A stretch of DNA of 64,000 nucleotides from Pedobacter sp. KBW06 (GTDB lineage: Bacteria; Bacteroidota; Bacteroidia; Sphingobacteriales; Sphingobacteriaceae): contig NZ_QAJL01000001.1 in the NCBI RefSeq assembly GCF_003852525.1, positions 1,513,133 through 1,577,132 on the forward strand. Direction: 5' to 3'. Position numbers and translations under genes: made by a program. This document shows, piece by piece, positions 16,794-25,834 of this stretch. The notes under the pieces were generated by a model that did not search any database, was not told the DNA's origin, and was given only the letters and a program-made list of their open reading frames with translations. Position 1 is the first letter of the stretch. Each line of letters starts with the position of its first letter.

Positions 16794-17115
16794 CTGATTA
16801 ACTATCGCTTACCCCAATACAAACAAACTATCTAATGAATAAAATCATAAAGAAATTTCAGAAATTAAGCAATCACTTCAGGATATTTAACCGCATATTC
16901 AAATCATATTGCCACTATCACATTACGGTAAGCCTCAACCCTATTGACAATCCCATTTCAGCCGGTTCGCTTCTACATGACAACTTACGATAACATGCAC
17001 ATGGACAATAAGCGCTAAGGGATAGCTTAGCAACAGGTACTGTTAAATTAATAATTTGATAATATATACCCGACAGTGCATTATTAGATGTTGTTCAACT
17101 TTGTCTTCGCATAAG
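16794..17115. other. Intergenic interval of about 320 bp, nothing recognised
   Basis: AT-rich spacer between the gene fragment and the first ECF sigma gene. It must carry the sigma promoter, but no unambiguous element was found. No ORF or repeat is convincing. Confidence 0.5.
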
Positions 17116-17694
17116 ATGACAGACTATAGCAGTTATACTGACACCGACCTGGCCTCGCTTTTAAAAGAGGGTGACCATCAGGCTTATACTTTCATTTATG
17201 ACCGGTATAAATTCTTGTTGTATGCCCATGCCTACAAGAAATTGGCAGACCGGGAGGAGGCACGCGATGTGGTTCAGGAGGTTTTTGTTACGCTATGGAA
17301 CAAGAGAGAACGTATAGACGCGCAATCAAATCTGGCCGGCTACCTCTACACCGCGCTTCGCAATGCGATCCTGAATCTCTTTGCCCGCAAGGAAGTCCGG
17401 ACACGCTACACTGACGCTATGGCTGCGCACTACAGGGATGACTATGCGCCTACCGATCACGGTATACGCAGTCAGCAATTATCCGAGCTGATCGACAGGG
17501 AAATAGAAGCCCTACCTTCAAAAATGCAGGAAGTATTTGTACTCAGCCGCAAGGCCCACCTGAACAGGAAAGAAATTTCACTACAATTGGGCATATCCGA
17601 AGCGACAGTAGACCGACAGATTGCCAATGCCCTGAAAATATTGAGGGCGCGTTTAACCCTTGTTGCCTACCTGCTGGTTTTCTTCAATATCTAA
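17116..17694 (+). CDS. ECF sigma factor, circuit A
   Basis: A sigma-70 family ECF protein of 192 residues. Region 2 contains FIYDRYKFLLYAHAYKKL and the DVVQEVFVTLWNKR helix that binds the -10 element; region 4 has LPSKMQEVFVLSRKAHLNRKEIS and a helix-turn-helix. This is the FecI-like type common in Bacteroidota, held inactive by a membrane FecR and released when the cognate TonB receptor binds its ligand. An in-frame TTG at 17056 would add 20 residues without domain similarity, so ATG 17116 is preferred. The fecR gene follows after 79 nt. Confidence 0.9.
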   Translation: MTDYSSYTDTDLASLLKEGDHQAYTFIYDRYKFLLYAHAYKKLADREEARDVVQEVFVTLWNKRERIDAQSNLAGYLYTALRNAILNLFARKEVRTRYTDAMAAHYRDDYAPTDHGIRSQQLSELIDREIEALPSKMQEVFVLSRKAHLNRKEISLQLGISEATVDRQIANALKILRARLTLVAYLLVFFNI

Positions 17695-17773
17695 GGCATC
17701 GTAATTTTTTTTCATTTTCATCTGCATGGTCCGGCCGACTTATCTGTATTGATGATGTATTCAATGGAATCAA

Positions 17774-18913
17774 ATGGCTGCTATGGAAAAACCCGACTTC
17801 GATCTACTGCTCGAAAAATACCGAAAAGGAGAATGTACACCACAGGAACTGGATTTTATCGGGAGCTGGTACCTGCAGTATCAGAAAGATGCTGAGCCGC
17901 TATCACAGGCTGAGCTGGAAACTGAAGTCGCCAGGATGACCGAAAACATTGCGCTGAAAATAGCTCCTCCAACCAACCAGACTCCCCTATTCCGACGCTT
18001 GCGCTTACCACTCGGTATTGCCGCTTCTATCTTAGTCATTTTCAGCATTGGCTATCTCCTTTTACCTGCACGACGAAAAGAACCGGAAATTGCCAGGCAA
18101 CAGCAAGCGATCAGTCCGGGCAGACAGGCAGCAAGCCTGACCTTAGCCAATGGTAAAAAAATCTTCCTTTCAGATCAGCAGGCAGGTCAAGTGGTACAGG
18201 AAGCGGGCCTAAGCATTTCCAAAACCAGCAATGGCGAACTGGTCTACGAGGTCATGGGTTCAAAGGATCAGGCACACGGATTCCATACACTTACAACCAG
18301 CAACGGGGAAACCTACCGCGTCAGATTGCCCGACGGCTCAACGGTATGGCTGAATGCCGCGTCTTCGCTGAAATATCCCGTCTCCTTCAAAAACAGCAGT
18401 ACCAGGATAGTTCAGCTTTCCGGAGAAGCCTATTTTGAAATTTACAAAGACCGCAGGCATGCTTTCATCGTCAGGTCCCGAGGGCAAGAGGTTGAAGTAT
18501 TGGGTACTCATTTCAATATCAATGCTTATCATGACGAAACCGGTATAAAAACCACTTTACTGGAAGGAAGTGTGCGCTTAAAATCAGAACGTGGAGCAAG
18601 CAGGATGTTAAAGCCCGGCCAGCAGGCAGAATTAACAGATGGGAAAATCAAAATTCTGCCGGCCGATACCCGTTCTGTTACGGCCTGGAAAGACGGTTAT
18701 TTTCGCTTCAGGAATGAAAGCCTGAAAAGCGTGATGCGGAAGATCTCACGCTGGTACAATGTCGAAGTCGTTTTTGAAAAAGGCCTGCCGGAAGATACCT
18801 ACAGCGGCGCGGTAGCGCGCCACGACAACCTCAGCCAGATACTGGAGATTATGGAAGGATCGAATAACATCCATTTTAGCATTAAAGGAAGGAGGATCAT
18901 CGTCAGTAAATAA
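17774..18913 (+). CDS. FecR-family anti-sigma factor, circuit A
   Basis: An inner-membrane regulator of 379 residues that should bind the circuit A sigma factor in the cytosol and contact the receptor's STN domain in the periplasm. The N-terminal cytosolic part of about 75 residues precedes one TM helix (about 76-97). The periplasmic FecR domain contains LPDGSTVWLNAASSLKYP, SGEAYFEI and VEVLGTHFNINAY, and a C-terminal DUF4974-like part has FRNESLKSVMRKISRWYNVEV. ATG 17774 or the next ATG 9 nt on could be the start. It lies between the sigma gene and the TonB receptor gene. Confidence 0.9.
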   Translation: MAAMEKPDFDLLLEKYRKGECTPQELDFIGSWYLQYQKDAEPLSQAELETEVARMTENIALKIAPPTNQTPLFRRLRLPLGIAASILVIFSIGYLLLPARRKEPEIARQQQAISPGRQAASLTLANGKKIFLSDQQAGQVVQEAGLSISKTSNGELVYEVMGSKDQAHGFHTLTTSNGETYRVRLPDGSTVWLNAASSLKYPVSFKNSSTRIVQLSGEAYFEIYKDRRHAFIVRSRGQEVEVLGTHFNINAYHDETGIKTTLLEGSVRLKSERGASRMLKPGQQAELTDGKIKILPADTRSVTAWKDGYFRFRNESLKSVMRKISRWYNVEVVFEKGLPEDTYSGAVARHDNLSQILEIMEGSNNIHFSIKGRRIIVSK

Positions 18914-18933
18914 AACCCACCCGACGGTCATCT

Positions 18934-18970
18934 AAAAAAAAAGCCACCTCAGTTCGCGCTGAGATGGGCT
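18934..18970 (-). terminator. Hairpin with minus-strand T-run between fecR and the receptor gene
   Basis: AGCC.CCTCAG (18942-18952) and CTGAG.TGGGCT (18959-18970) pair around a 6-nt loop. On the minus strand the stem is followed by nine T, the form of an intrinsic terminator for antisense transcription. On the plus strand it could slow read-through from fecR into the receptor gene. There is no minus-strand gene here, so its role is unclear. Confidence 0.4.
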
Positions 18971-19065
18971 TAACACATGATGACAAATAATTATAAAACT
19001 ATTTGATAACCCGCAGACACCCCCTTATCCTTGAAAACGAGTGGGTGCCCCGCAAATAACATGTA

Positions 19066-22000
19066 TTGCAAATGTACGGTTTTTACCAAAACAAACCTGT
19101 ATGGCCATCGCGTCATGCCACTAAAATACTACTGATGATAAAATTGACCACGCTGCTGTTCTTCATCACCATACTGCAAATCAGCGCGGCTACTTTTGCG
19201 CAAAAGGTCAGCCTGAATGTAACAAACGAACCATTAGAGCGGGTATTTGACCGTATCCGCGACCAGAGCGGTGTCGACTTCTTTTTCTCCGCTTCGCTCA
19301 TTGCCAGCGCAAAACCGGTGAGCATCCATGTCAAAGACCTGGAACTGAATGTTGCCCTGGCAGAAATATTCAGGGGCCAGCCACTCCGCTATGTACTCAG
19401 TAACAATGCAGTAAAGGTCATGGCAAAAGAATATAACAAATTAGTAAAACCCGGCCGGATCTCCGGAAAAATTGCAGATGAAAAAGGCCAGCCTCTTCCG
19501 GGAGCAAATGTTAAGGTAGTCGAAACAGGTGCAGGTACCCAGGCTGCTGCCGATGGCGCCTACATCTTAAACCTGCCACCCGGCACTTATACACTGGAGT
19601 TTAGCTATGTCTCTTTCGCTACACAGCGGGTAACAGGTATCGTGGTAACAGAGGGTAAAAACACGCCGCTTGACCTCTCTATGAAAACAGCTTCAACAGG
19701 ATTGAAAGAAGTGGCAGTCACCTCCGGTTATAAAAAGGCATCGGCCGAAGGCCTGTTGGTTAAACAGAAAAACGCATCAGAAATCAGCAATGGAATCAGC
19801 GCTGAGCAAATTGCACGTACGCCCGACAAAAATATCGGAGAAAGCTTAAAACGCATCAGCGGCGTAAATACGGTTGACAACAAATTTGTATTGGTACGCG
19901 GCATTGGCGAGCGTTATAACTCAGCTATGCTGGACGGTGTTATCCTGCCAAGCACAGAAGCGCAAACGCGTAATTTCTCCTTTGATCTGATTCCGGCCAA
20001 TCTGGTGGACAATGTGGTGGTGAGCAAGACGGTAACCCCCGATATGAATGCCAGTTTCGGCGGAGGCCTGATACAAATCAACACTAAAGACATTCCGTCT
20101 GAAAATTTCATGGGCTTTACCGCAGGGACTTCCTATAATGACCAGTCTACGGGTAAAGATTTCTTTAGTCACGAACGGGGCAAATATGATTACTTTGGTT
20201 TTGACGATGGCCGGCGAAAATTCCCGGAAGGTTTAGTACATACCGATAAAGGGGTTGCACCAAATACCACATTAACTGATTCGGAATTTCAGCAAAAAGT
20301 AGATCAGCAAAGCCAGAAATTTAAGACCGATAATTTCACCCTTTATAAGTACAGGGCAGCTCCTTCCCAAAACTACCAGTTTACCATCGGGCAGTTAATT
20401 GCAATCGATACTGCCAACCAGAACAAATTAGGCTTTACCGCTGCGCTCAGTTATCGCAACACACAATCTATCGCCAACTTTGACCAGCAGCGAAGAAACG
20501 GATGGGAGCCTACTTTTAACAATTATGGCGCAACGTATAACTTCAACACCACCCTGGGAGCTTTATTAAATGTTGGGCTTCAATTGGGAAGCAACCGTTT
20601 CAGCCTGCGTAATACCTATACTCATTTGTATGACAATGCCTTGATCAGAACCACAGGTTATGATTTGGATAATGGCGTTGTTGACCTGGCAAGCGGTGTC
20701 CCCCCAAATCAGATACAGGAAGCAGATGATCCGACATTTACCAATTTACTGCAAAATAAATTAAGCGGACAACATCAGTTGTCTAAACTGAAGATAGAAT
20801 GGAATTTTGCCAGAACGGGTATCGACCGTAAAGAAAAAGACTTAGGCATTGCCACGAGCATGCCTGTGCTGATCGGTAAAGAATATCGCTATTTTTATAT
20901 TGCCTCTCCGCAAATCCAGGCACAGATCGTCCCGATGTCCCGTCATAATTACCACAATCAGGAAACCAATTATTCCTGGCAGTTAGATGCCAGCACTCCT
21001 TTTACCTTAGGCAGCCTGCGCAATACGATAAAAGCCGGCTATTTTGGGATTACCAGAAGAGCTAAGTTCAACTGGCAAATTGCATCTTTTATTTATAGTG
21101 CCAACCGGGATGAAAGTTTAAGATATCTACCGCTGAACGAAATGGTGAATCCTGCCAATTTTGGAGCAAACGGGTACAATTATGCCATTACCCAATATTA
21201 CCTGGATAATTACGATGGCAAGAGCATTACTCATGCCGGTTATTTAATGTTTGATACCAGGTTTATGGAAAAGCTGCGCCTGATATGGGGGCTCAGAGCA
21301 GAGCATTACAAATATACTGAAATCAAAAACGGGCAATTTTTAAGAGGAAAAAGTGAGTTTAAGCTGCCATCCGAAAAGACATGGCAATTTTTGCCTTCTG
21401 CAAACCTGACCTATAGTCCTCTTAGTCAGATTAACTTCAGGGCTGCGATTTCCAGTAGTGTGGTCAGGCCTGAATTGATGGACAACAGCCAGTTTTTTAA
21501 ATTCAGTCCCATACTTAACGCACAGTTTGGTAACCAGGGTTTATCCAGTACCCGGATCAACAGCTATGACCTGAAGGCCGAATGGTTCCCCGGCCTTGGT
21601 GAAATTATTTCTGCCGGTGCATTTTATAAAAACTTTGATAAGCCTGCCGAACTTACCTTCAGTATTGCAACCGGTAACATCAGCTATTACCTGGAAAATG
21701 CTTCAAAAGCCCGGGTTTACGGTCTGGAATTTGAATTGAGAAAGAATCTTGCCTTCATACACCCCAATAAAATTTTAAGCAACATTACGTTGTATGGTAA
21801 CCTTACCTTGCAAAAATCGAGTGTATTTGGAAGTTACAGGGTAAAAAACCCAGACCCTAAAACCGACGGAGATATCAGGGTGGCTGTTAAGCAGGAAAGG
21901 TCAATGTACGGACAGGCGCCTTACCTGGTCAATGCAGGGCTTCAATACACAGGCGAGCAATTTGGTATAAACGTAGCTTATAATAAATCGGGGTACAAAA

Positions 22001-22314
22001 CCTATATCGTCAGTTTCTACACTAACCAAATTGAATACGAAATGCCACGTGAACAAATCGATGCGCAAATCAGCTATAAGTTTCTCCGGAAAAGGTTTGA
22101 AGTGAAACTGAATGCCGGAAACCTGCTCAACAGTGCCTCTACATTCTTTGTCAATACAGGTAGTTATGACCATGTACCTTTTACTCCTGGAACCGGTGAT
22201 AACGGACTTAGGTTAAAAGAAGGATTTACAGATAAATATGAAGAAGGCGATCAAATACGGCTTAAACAAAAATTTGGACGAACCTATAGCACATCGCTTA
22301 GCTATAACTTTTAA
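19066..22314 (+). CDS. TonB-dependent receptor with STN domain, circuit A
   Basis: An outer-membrane active transporter and signal transducer of 1082 residues. In order: N-terminal signal region (about 1-46), STN domain (about 47-115, VSLNVTNEPLERVFDRI), carboxypeptidase-regulatory-like domain (about 133-210, GRISGKIADEKGQPLPGANV), plug (about 225-350, with SGVNTVDNKFVLVRGIGERYN), then a beta-barrel ending in TSLSYNF. It lacks the SusC/RagA plug signature and has no SusD partner, so it probably imports a small ligand such as a siderophore or peptide rather than glycans; that is inference. The lipoprotein gene follows after 5 nt. Confidence 0.9.
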   Translation: MQMYGFYQNKPVWPSRHATKILLMIKLTTLLFFITILQISAATFAQKVSLNVTNEPLERVFDRIRDQSGVDFFFSASLIASAKPVSIHVKDLELNVALAEIFRGQPLRYVLSNNAVKVMAKEYNKLVKPGRISGKIADEKGQPLPGANVKVVETGAGTQAAADGAYILNLPPGTYTLEFSYVSFATQRVTGIVVTEGKNTPLDLSMKTASTGLKEVAVTSGYKKASAEGLLVKQKNASEISNGISAEQIARTPDKNIGESLKRISGVNTVDNKFVLVRGIGERYNSAMLDGVILPSTEAQTRNFSFDLIPANLVDNVVVSKTVTPDMNASFGGGLIQINTKDIPSENFMGFTAGTSYNDQSTGKDFFSHERGKYDYFGFDDGRRKFPEGLVHTDKGVAPNTTLTDSEFQQKVDQQSQKFKTDNFTLYKYRAAPSQNYQFTIGQLIAIDTANQNKLGFTAALSYRNTQSIANFDQQRRNGWEPTFNNYGATYNFNTTLGALLNVGLQLGSNRFSLRNTYTHLYDNALIRTTGYDLDNGVVDLASGVPPNQIQEADDPTFTNLLQNKLSGQHQLSKLKIEWNFARTGIDRKEKDLGIATSMPVLIGKEYRYFYIASPQIQAQIVPMSRHNYHNQETNYSWQLDASTPFTLGSLRNTIKAGYFGITRRAKFNWQIASFIYSANRDESLRYLPLNEMVNPANFGANGYNYAITQYYLDNYDGKSITHAGYLMFDTRFMEKLRLIWGLRAEHYKYTEIKNGQFLRGKSEFKLPSEKTWQFLPSANLTYSPLSQINFRAAISSSVVRPELMDNSQFFKFSPILNAQFGNQGLSSTRINSYDLKAEWFPGLGEIISAGAFYKNFDKPAELTFSIATGNISYYLENASKARVYGLEFELRKNLAFIHPNKILSNITLYGNLTLQKSSVFGSYRVKNPDPKTDGDIRVAVKQERSMYGQAPYLVNAGLQYTGEQFGINVAYNKSGYKTYIVSFYTNQIEYEMPREQIDAQISYKFLRKRFEVKLNAGNLLNSASTFFVNTGSYDHVPFTPGTGDNGLRLKEGFTDKYEEGDQIRLKQKFGRTYSTSLSYNF

Positions 22315-22319
22315 AGCAT

Positions 22320-23423
22320 TTGAAAATGAAAGCAAATTTATTAAAACTATACATGGCCGGTGTGATGCTCATTGCACTTTACACTGCCTGCAATAAAAAA
22401 GAACTGGCCAGCCCCGACCATGGCCGGGTCGTTAAGTTGACGATAGCAGGAAGTTCTACCGAACAATTAGAGTTTGTATACAAAAATGAGGTCATTGCTG
22501 CAATGACAAATCCTGGACAGATATCCATCAATGCCATGTTATCCGTTAGCGGACAGGATGCGGAAGTTGAAATCAGAAAGAAAGGGACAACAGACATTCT
22601 TCAGCGCAAAAAGATTACCGATGCTCCCTTCGCACAACATGTAAATATTTACTACGACGGCAGTAAATTATATGAAAATGCGGTATCACTCCTGATAAAA
22701 GGATATGCCATTTCGGGCGAACTGGAATTTTTGATTGATGGCAAACTGGCGGCTGAAGGTTCTGCAAAGATTGAAAACAGGTTAACCTTCCTGATGGATA
22801 AAGACGGTACCAGAGCGCTAACCATACGTAAAAAAGGAGAAACTGCCGTGTTGTTTACAAAAACAATCCAGGTAAGCCCTGAAAACCAGTCGCTGGTGTT
22901 TCTTTTTGACGGGACAAGTATTGTCGGAAATATACAGCTTGACCCACCTGCAAATCCACAAAATATGATGATCAGGGCAAGATTTCAAACCATCTTTCCA
23001 CTTCAGTTCAAGAATGTTGATGTGGACCTGGTATTCTACACCAGGCTTGCCTCTGCTGCGAATACCGTTACAGGTACAAAAGTGAGCCCGGAACTGAGGT
23101 TTAAGCTCCCGAAAGACGGTTCTTTCCAAACACTGGAATTACCACCCTTGCCGGGATCAAATTATATCTACAATTTTGATATCGTAGAAAGCGGAACGAA
23201 TTCAGATCCTTACAACCCTGGGAGCCCTTTAGTGCTGAATGGCTACACCATCAGGCCTAATGAAGGCCGTGCTACTTCACAATATGTTACAGATCCCATA
23301 AAATTCGAAGCCGGAAAATCAAAATTACTCGTTATAACCGATCAGAGGACCCTGGCACCCGCCTCAAAAACAGTATACATATCGGGCGGCAAAACAACCG
23401 ACCTATCCGAATACTTTCAATAA
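22320..23423 (+). CDS. Lipoprotein with tandem duplicated domains, partner of receptor A
   Basis: A 367-residue protein of unknown family. The signal peptide ends in a lipobox (LYTAC, Cys24), so it is probably anchored in the outer membrane. Two tandem units of about 75 residues are visible: one contains LTIAGSSTEQLEFVYKNEV...EIRKKGTTDIL...IYYDGSKL, the next LLIKGYAISGELEFLIDGKL...TIRKKGETAVLF...FLFDGTSI. A third, different domain (about 205-367) follows. It sits 5 nt after the TonB receptor, in the place SusD takes in SusCD pairs, so a surface ligand-binding role is plausible but unproven. Confidence 0.75.
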   Translation: MKMKANLLKLYMAGVMLIALYTACNKKELASPDHGRVVKLTIAGSSTEQLEFVYKNEVIAAMTNPGQISINAMLSVSGQDAEVEIRKKGTTDILQRKKITDAPFAQHVNIYYDGSKLYENAVSLLIKGYAISGELEFLIDGKLAAEGSAKIENRLTFLMDKDGTRALTIRKKGETAVLFTKTIQVSPENQSLVFLFDGTSIVGNIQLDPPANPQNMMIRARFQTIFPLQFKNVDVDLVFYTRLASAANTVTGTKVSPELRFKLPKDGSFQTLELPPLPGSNYIYNFDIVESGTNSDPYNPGSPLVLNGYTIRPNEGRATSQYVTDPIKFEAGKSKLLVITDQRTLAPASKTVYISGGKTTDLSEYFQ

Positions 23424-23478
23424 ACAGAGCTGCTGTTTGACTTTCAGGATTTAGACCTTGTAAGACTAAAACCGTAAA

Positions 23479-23526
23479 AAACAGATGGTCTCAGAATAGA
23501 TTGCACTATTTTGAGACCATCTGTTA
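23479..23526 (-). terminator. Strong hairpin terminator of the DinB gene
   Basis: ACAGATGGTCTCA (23481-23493) and TGAGACCATCTGT (23512-23524) form a perfect 13-bp stem with further pairing inside. On the minus strand it runs into a T stretch. It also lies after the circuit A operon and may block convergent read-through. The DinB stop codon overlaps its edge. Confidence 0.85.
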
Positions 23527-24048
23527 AAACAAAGAGTCCACATTCAGTAAAATGCTGCGAATCGCTGCCAGATGATGGTCATCATGTTCAGCCACAAAAT
23601 AAGCATGATCCACAATACGCATTGGTATCTTCATTCGTGGATGTAATGCAGAGTTAAACAACTGCTGATCCGGCAAACGGTCAAGACGGTCTACAAGCCT
23701 TGCCCTTTCTTCACGGAACTGCCCTGTCAGCAGTTTTATATCCTTTGCATTGTGATTTGCTTCATGAGTTTTGCGATTGGTTAAATCTGCCATTCTCAGT
23801 TCCAGCTCATTGTTGATCACATCTTCTATCCTGCCGAACCATAAAGGCTCCATATCCAGGAGGTGTCCTACTTCTTCCTTTATGCTCCAATGCCCTTCTG
23901 GTTTTAATTCCAGTACAGCTGTGTTCAGCCCTCCTACCAATTCATCGATCCTCGCTGCCGTTCCAGCCAGACGCCCTGTAATACCAGGCATTAAACCATT
24001 GTCTTCGATTACGGGAAATTTACGATCAAACCATTCTGTTCTTTTCAT
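23524..24048 (-). CDS. DinB-like four-helix-bundle protein
   Basis: A 174-residue cytosolic protein of the DinB/YfiT-type superfamily. Helices carry histidines in positions used by the family for a metal site: HWSIKEEVGHLLD (about 52-64), then AEHDDHH near residues 156-161. Characterised relatives are thiol or metal-dependent transferases, but most members have no known reaction. It lies downstream of the AraC regulator gene on the same strand with a 27-nt gap, so the two are probably cotranscribed. Confidence 0.8.
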   Translation of the reverse strand: MKRTEWFDRKFPVIEDNGLMPGITGRLAGTAARIDELVGGLNTAVLELKPEGHWSIKEEVGHLLDMEPLWFGRIEDVINNELELRMADLTNRKTHEANHNAKDIKLLTGQFREERARLVDRLDRLPDQQLFNSALHPRMKIPMRIVDHAYFVAEHDDHHLAAIRSILLNVDSLF

Positions 24049-24075
24049 ATGGATATAAAATTAATGAATTACGGA

Positions 24076-25083
24076 TCAATTCCCGTTCTTTTGATAAACG
24101 GCAGGTGTTGTTCCTGTCCAGCGCTTAAATGTACGGCTGAACGCGGTAATTTCATTATATCCCAGCATATGGGAAATCTGTTTCAAAGGATACGATCCTG
24201 ATTTCAGGTAATTTATGGCCAGGGCTTTCCGCGCATCATCCGCCAGTTGCTGAAAGCTGGTCCCCTCTTCCTTCAGCTTGCGTTGTAAAGTCCGGGTGCT
24301 GATATTGAAGTTTGAAGCAATTTGTTCCTGAGAGATGATCCCCAAATAGGCATTGCTCATCAGGTAGTTGTAAACCCTGGTCTGCAGGGTCATGGTATCC
24401 CCTATATTTCCGCTGAAAGGCTTTATCTTTTCTACCAGCATTCTTTGCAACTCAAAATTGGCAGAAAGAATAGGTTCCTTCCAATACTTCAGATCGAAAG
24501 TAATGGCATTCTCCAACTGATTGAACTCCACCCCGCAACGCATCACCCTTTCATATTCCTTCTGGTGATTTGCATTTGCAGTATATTTAACAGCAATCGG
24601 CCTGACCTTCTTTAAAAGCAATCCGTCCAGTTCATGGATCACAAAGACCATTAAAAGGTCTAGTGTCTGAACTAAGGCAGGAGATTGCTCCCATCCCTCC
24701 TGCTGGGGTACAAATTTTACCGTAAAAGTATTTTCCTCCTCCAGTACAGCCAAACAGAAAGCATTGGTAACCAATGGTGTCAATGATGCAGCGATTGTCA
24801 GTGCTGCGCCAACCGTATCACTGGCCTTTATGATTTCGCCTACAATTCCTAATGCCGATAATTGCAGGGACTCTCCAAAATGCAGACCAAAGCAGTCGTC
24901 CTTTGTTAAATGCACTGCATTGAGCCAGACATCATTCAGCTGTTTCGCAGAAAGGGGCACTTTTCCTTCCTTCAGTTCGGCAATGCTCACATTTGACAAA
25001 CGACACAATACCTCGGCCGACAGGTCACGCTGTACCACATATGCCAGCATGCTCAATACCAGTTTCTTTACCTGATCTTCCAT
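24076..25083 (-). CDS. AraC-family regulator with arabinose-binding-type N-terminal domain
   Basis: A 335-residue transcription factor. The N-terminal part of about 190 residues resembles the large ligand domain of the OruR/ArgR-like AraC subgroup (VWLNAVHLTKDDCFGLHFGESL, then LGIVGEIIKASDTVGAAL). The C-terminal HTH pair (about 250-332) contains IASNFNISTRTLQRKLKEEG, SFQQLADDARKALAINYL and ISHMLGYNEITAFSRTFKRWTG. It is divergent from the NTF2-like gene (167 bp apart) and upstream of the dinB-like gene; both are candidate targets. Confidence 0.88.
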   Translation of the reverse strand: MEDQVKKLVLSMLAYVVQRDLSAEVLCRLSNVSIAELKEGKVPLSAKQLNDVWLNAVHLTKDDCFGLHFGESLQLSALGIVGEIIKASDTVGAALTIAASLTPLVTNAFCLAVLEEENTFTVKFVPQQEGWEQSPALVQTLDLLMVFVIHELDGLLLKKVRPIAVKYTANANHQKEYERVMRCGVEFNQLENAITFDLKYWKEPILSANFELQRMLVEKIKPFSGNIGDTMTLQTRVYNYLMSNAYLGIISQEQIASNFNISTRTLQRKLKEEGTSFQQLADDARKALAINYLKSGSYPLKQISHMLGYNEITAFSRTFKRWTGTTPAVYQKNGN

Positions 25084-25250
25084 TTCCTCAATTTATAACC
25101 TGAAGATAAGGAAGTCAGCAGGACAAAAACGAGATATGGCGTAAAATGGTAATCCTATGTCGCCAAAAGGTATCAGGCCAGCCGCTCCTGTTGCAGACCT
25201 TTGTTTCAACAACAACAAGAAAACAAACCCTCATTTAAAAATAAAAAAAC

Positions 25251-25646
25251 ATGAAAAACGAAGCAAAACGCGTAGTTAGCGCATTCTTAACAGCAGTACA
25301 GAACGGTGATAATGAAAAACTGGCCAGCTTGTTACATCCATCGGTTAGCTGGAACCAACCGGGAGAAAATCAAATTTCAGGGATAAAGAAATCAAATGCG
25401 GAGGTCTTTCAGATGGTAGGAAAAATGTTTGAACTTTCGGCCGGTTCCCTCCGTTTAACTGACATCACCATGATCGCTGCAAATGGCAATAAAGCATCCT
25501 GTGTACTGCGCTGGACCGCCAGTCAGCCTAACGGGAATGCGATGGAAGTAGACAACATTGATGTCTATACCGTAGAAAACGGACAAATCATTCAGGCAGA
25601 AATCTTTTCCGCAGATCTGGAAAAGGAAAACGAGTTTTGGGCTTGA
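25251..25646 (+). CDS. NTF2-like/SnoaL-like protein
   Basis: A small cytosolic protein of 131 residues with the alpha+beta cone fold expected for the NTF2 superfamily: an N-terminal helix (VVSAFLTAVQNGDNEKLASLLHP), then VSWNQPGENQISG and strands ending DIDVYTVENGQIIQAEIFS-like text. Members bind or isomerise small hydrophobic molecules, and many have no enzymatic role. It is monocistronic and divergent from an AraC-type gene that may control it. Confidence 0.8.
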   Translation: MKNEAKRVVSAFLTAVQNGDNEKLASLLHPSVSWNQPGENQISGIKKSNAEVFQMVGKMFELSAGSLRLTDITMIAANGNKASCVLRWTASQPNGNAMEVDNIDVYTVENGQIIQAEIFSADLEKENEFWA

Positions 25647-25784
25647 TCAATTAAACACGGTTACCAGCCTTTTCCGGTTATCCCATAAAAAACTGGTTAT
25701 GCGGTTATCCCGAACTAAACACCTTTAGGCCATTTTAAAGGTGTTTAGTCATTTCCAGAAGGTTTGCTAAAATAAATCAATTGG

Positions 25785-25813
25785 CATCACCCTTTTTTCC
25801 GCTTGAGTTGTCA
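25785..25813 (+). promoter_or_regulatory. ECF-type promoter element, copy 1 (upstream of tlpA-like gene)
   Basis: Begins CATCACCCTTTTTTCCG and ends TGAGTTGTCA, 21 nt before the tlpA-like ATG. It is identical to the element before fecR of circuit B at 27 of 29 positions. Conserved blocks CACCC and TTGTC about 16 bp apart fit -35 and -10 elements of an ECF sigma factor. Confidence 0.65.
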
Positions 25814-25834
25814 TGATCACAAACAGCGAACAAT

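Noticed and set aside
22320..23423. SusD homologue in circuit A
   Set aside because: The protein is lipidated and in the right place, but it lacks TPR-like helices and the RRxELFGKGLRWFD signature, and is built of tandem beta-type units.
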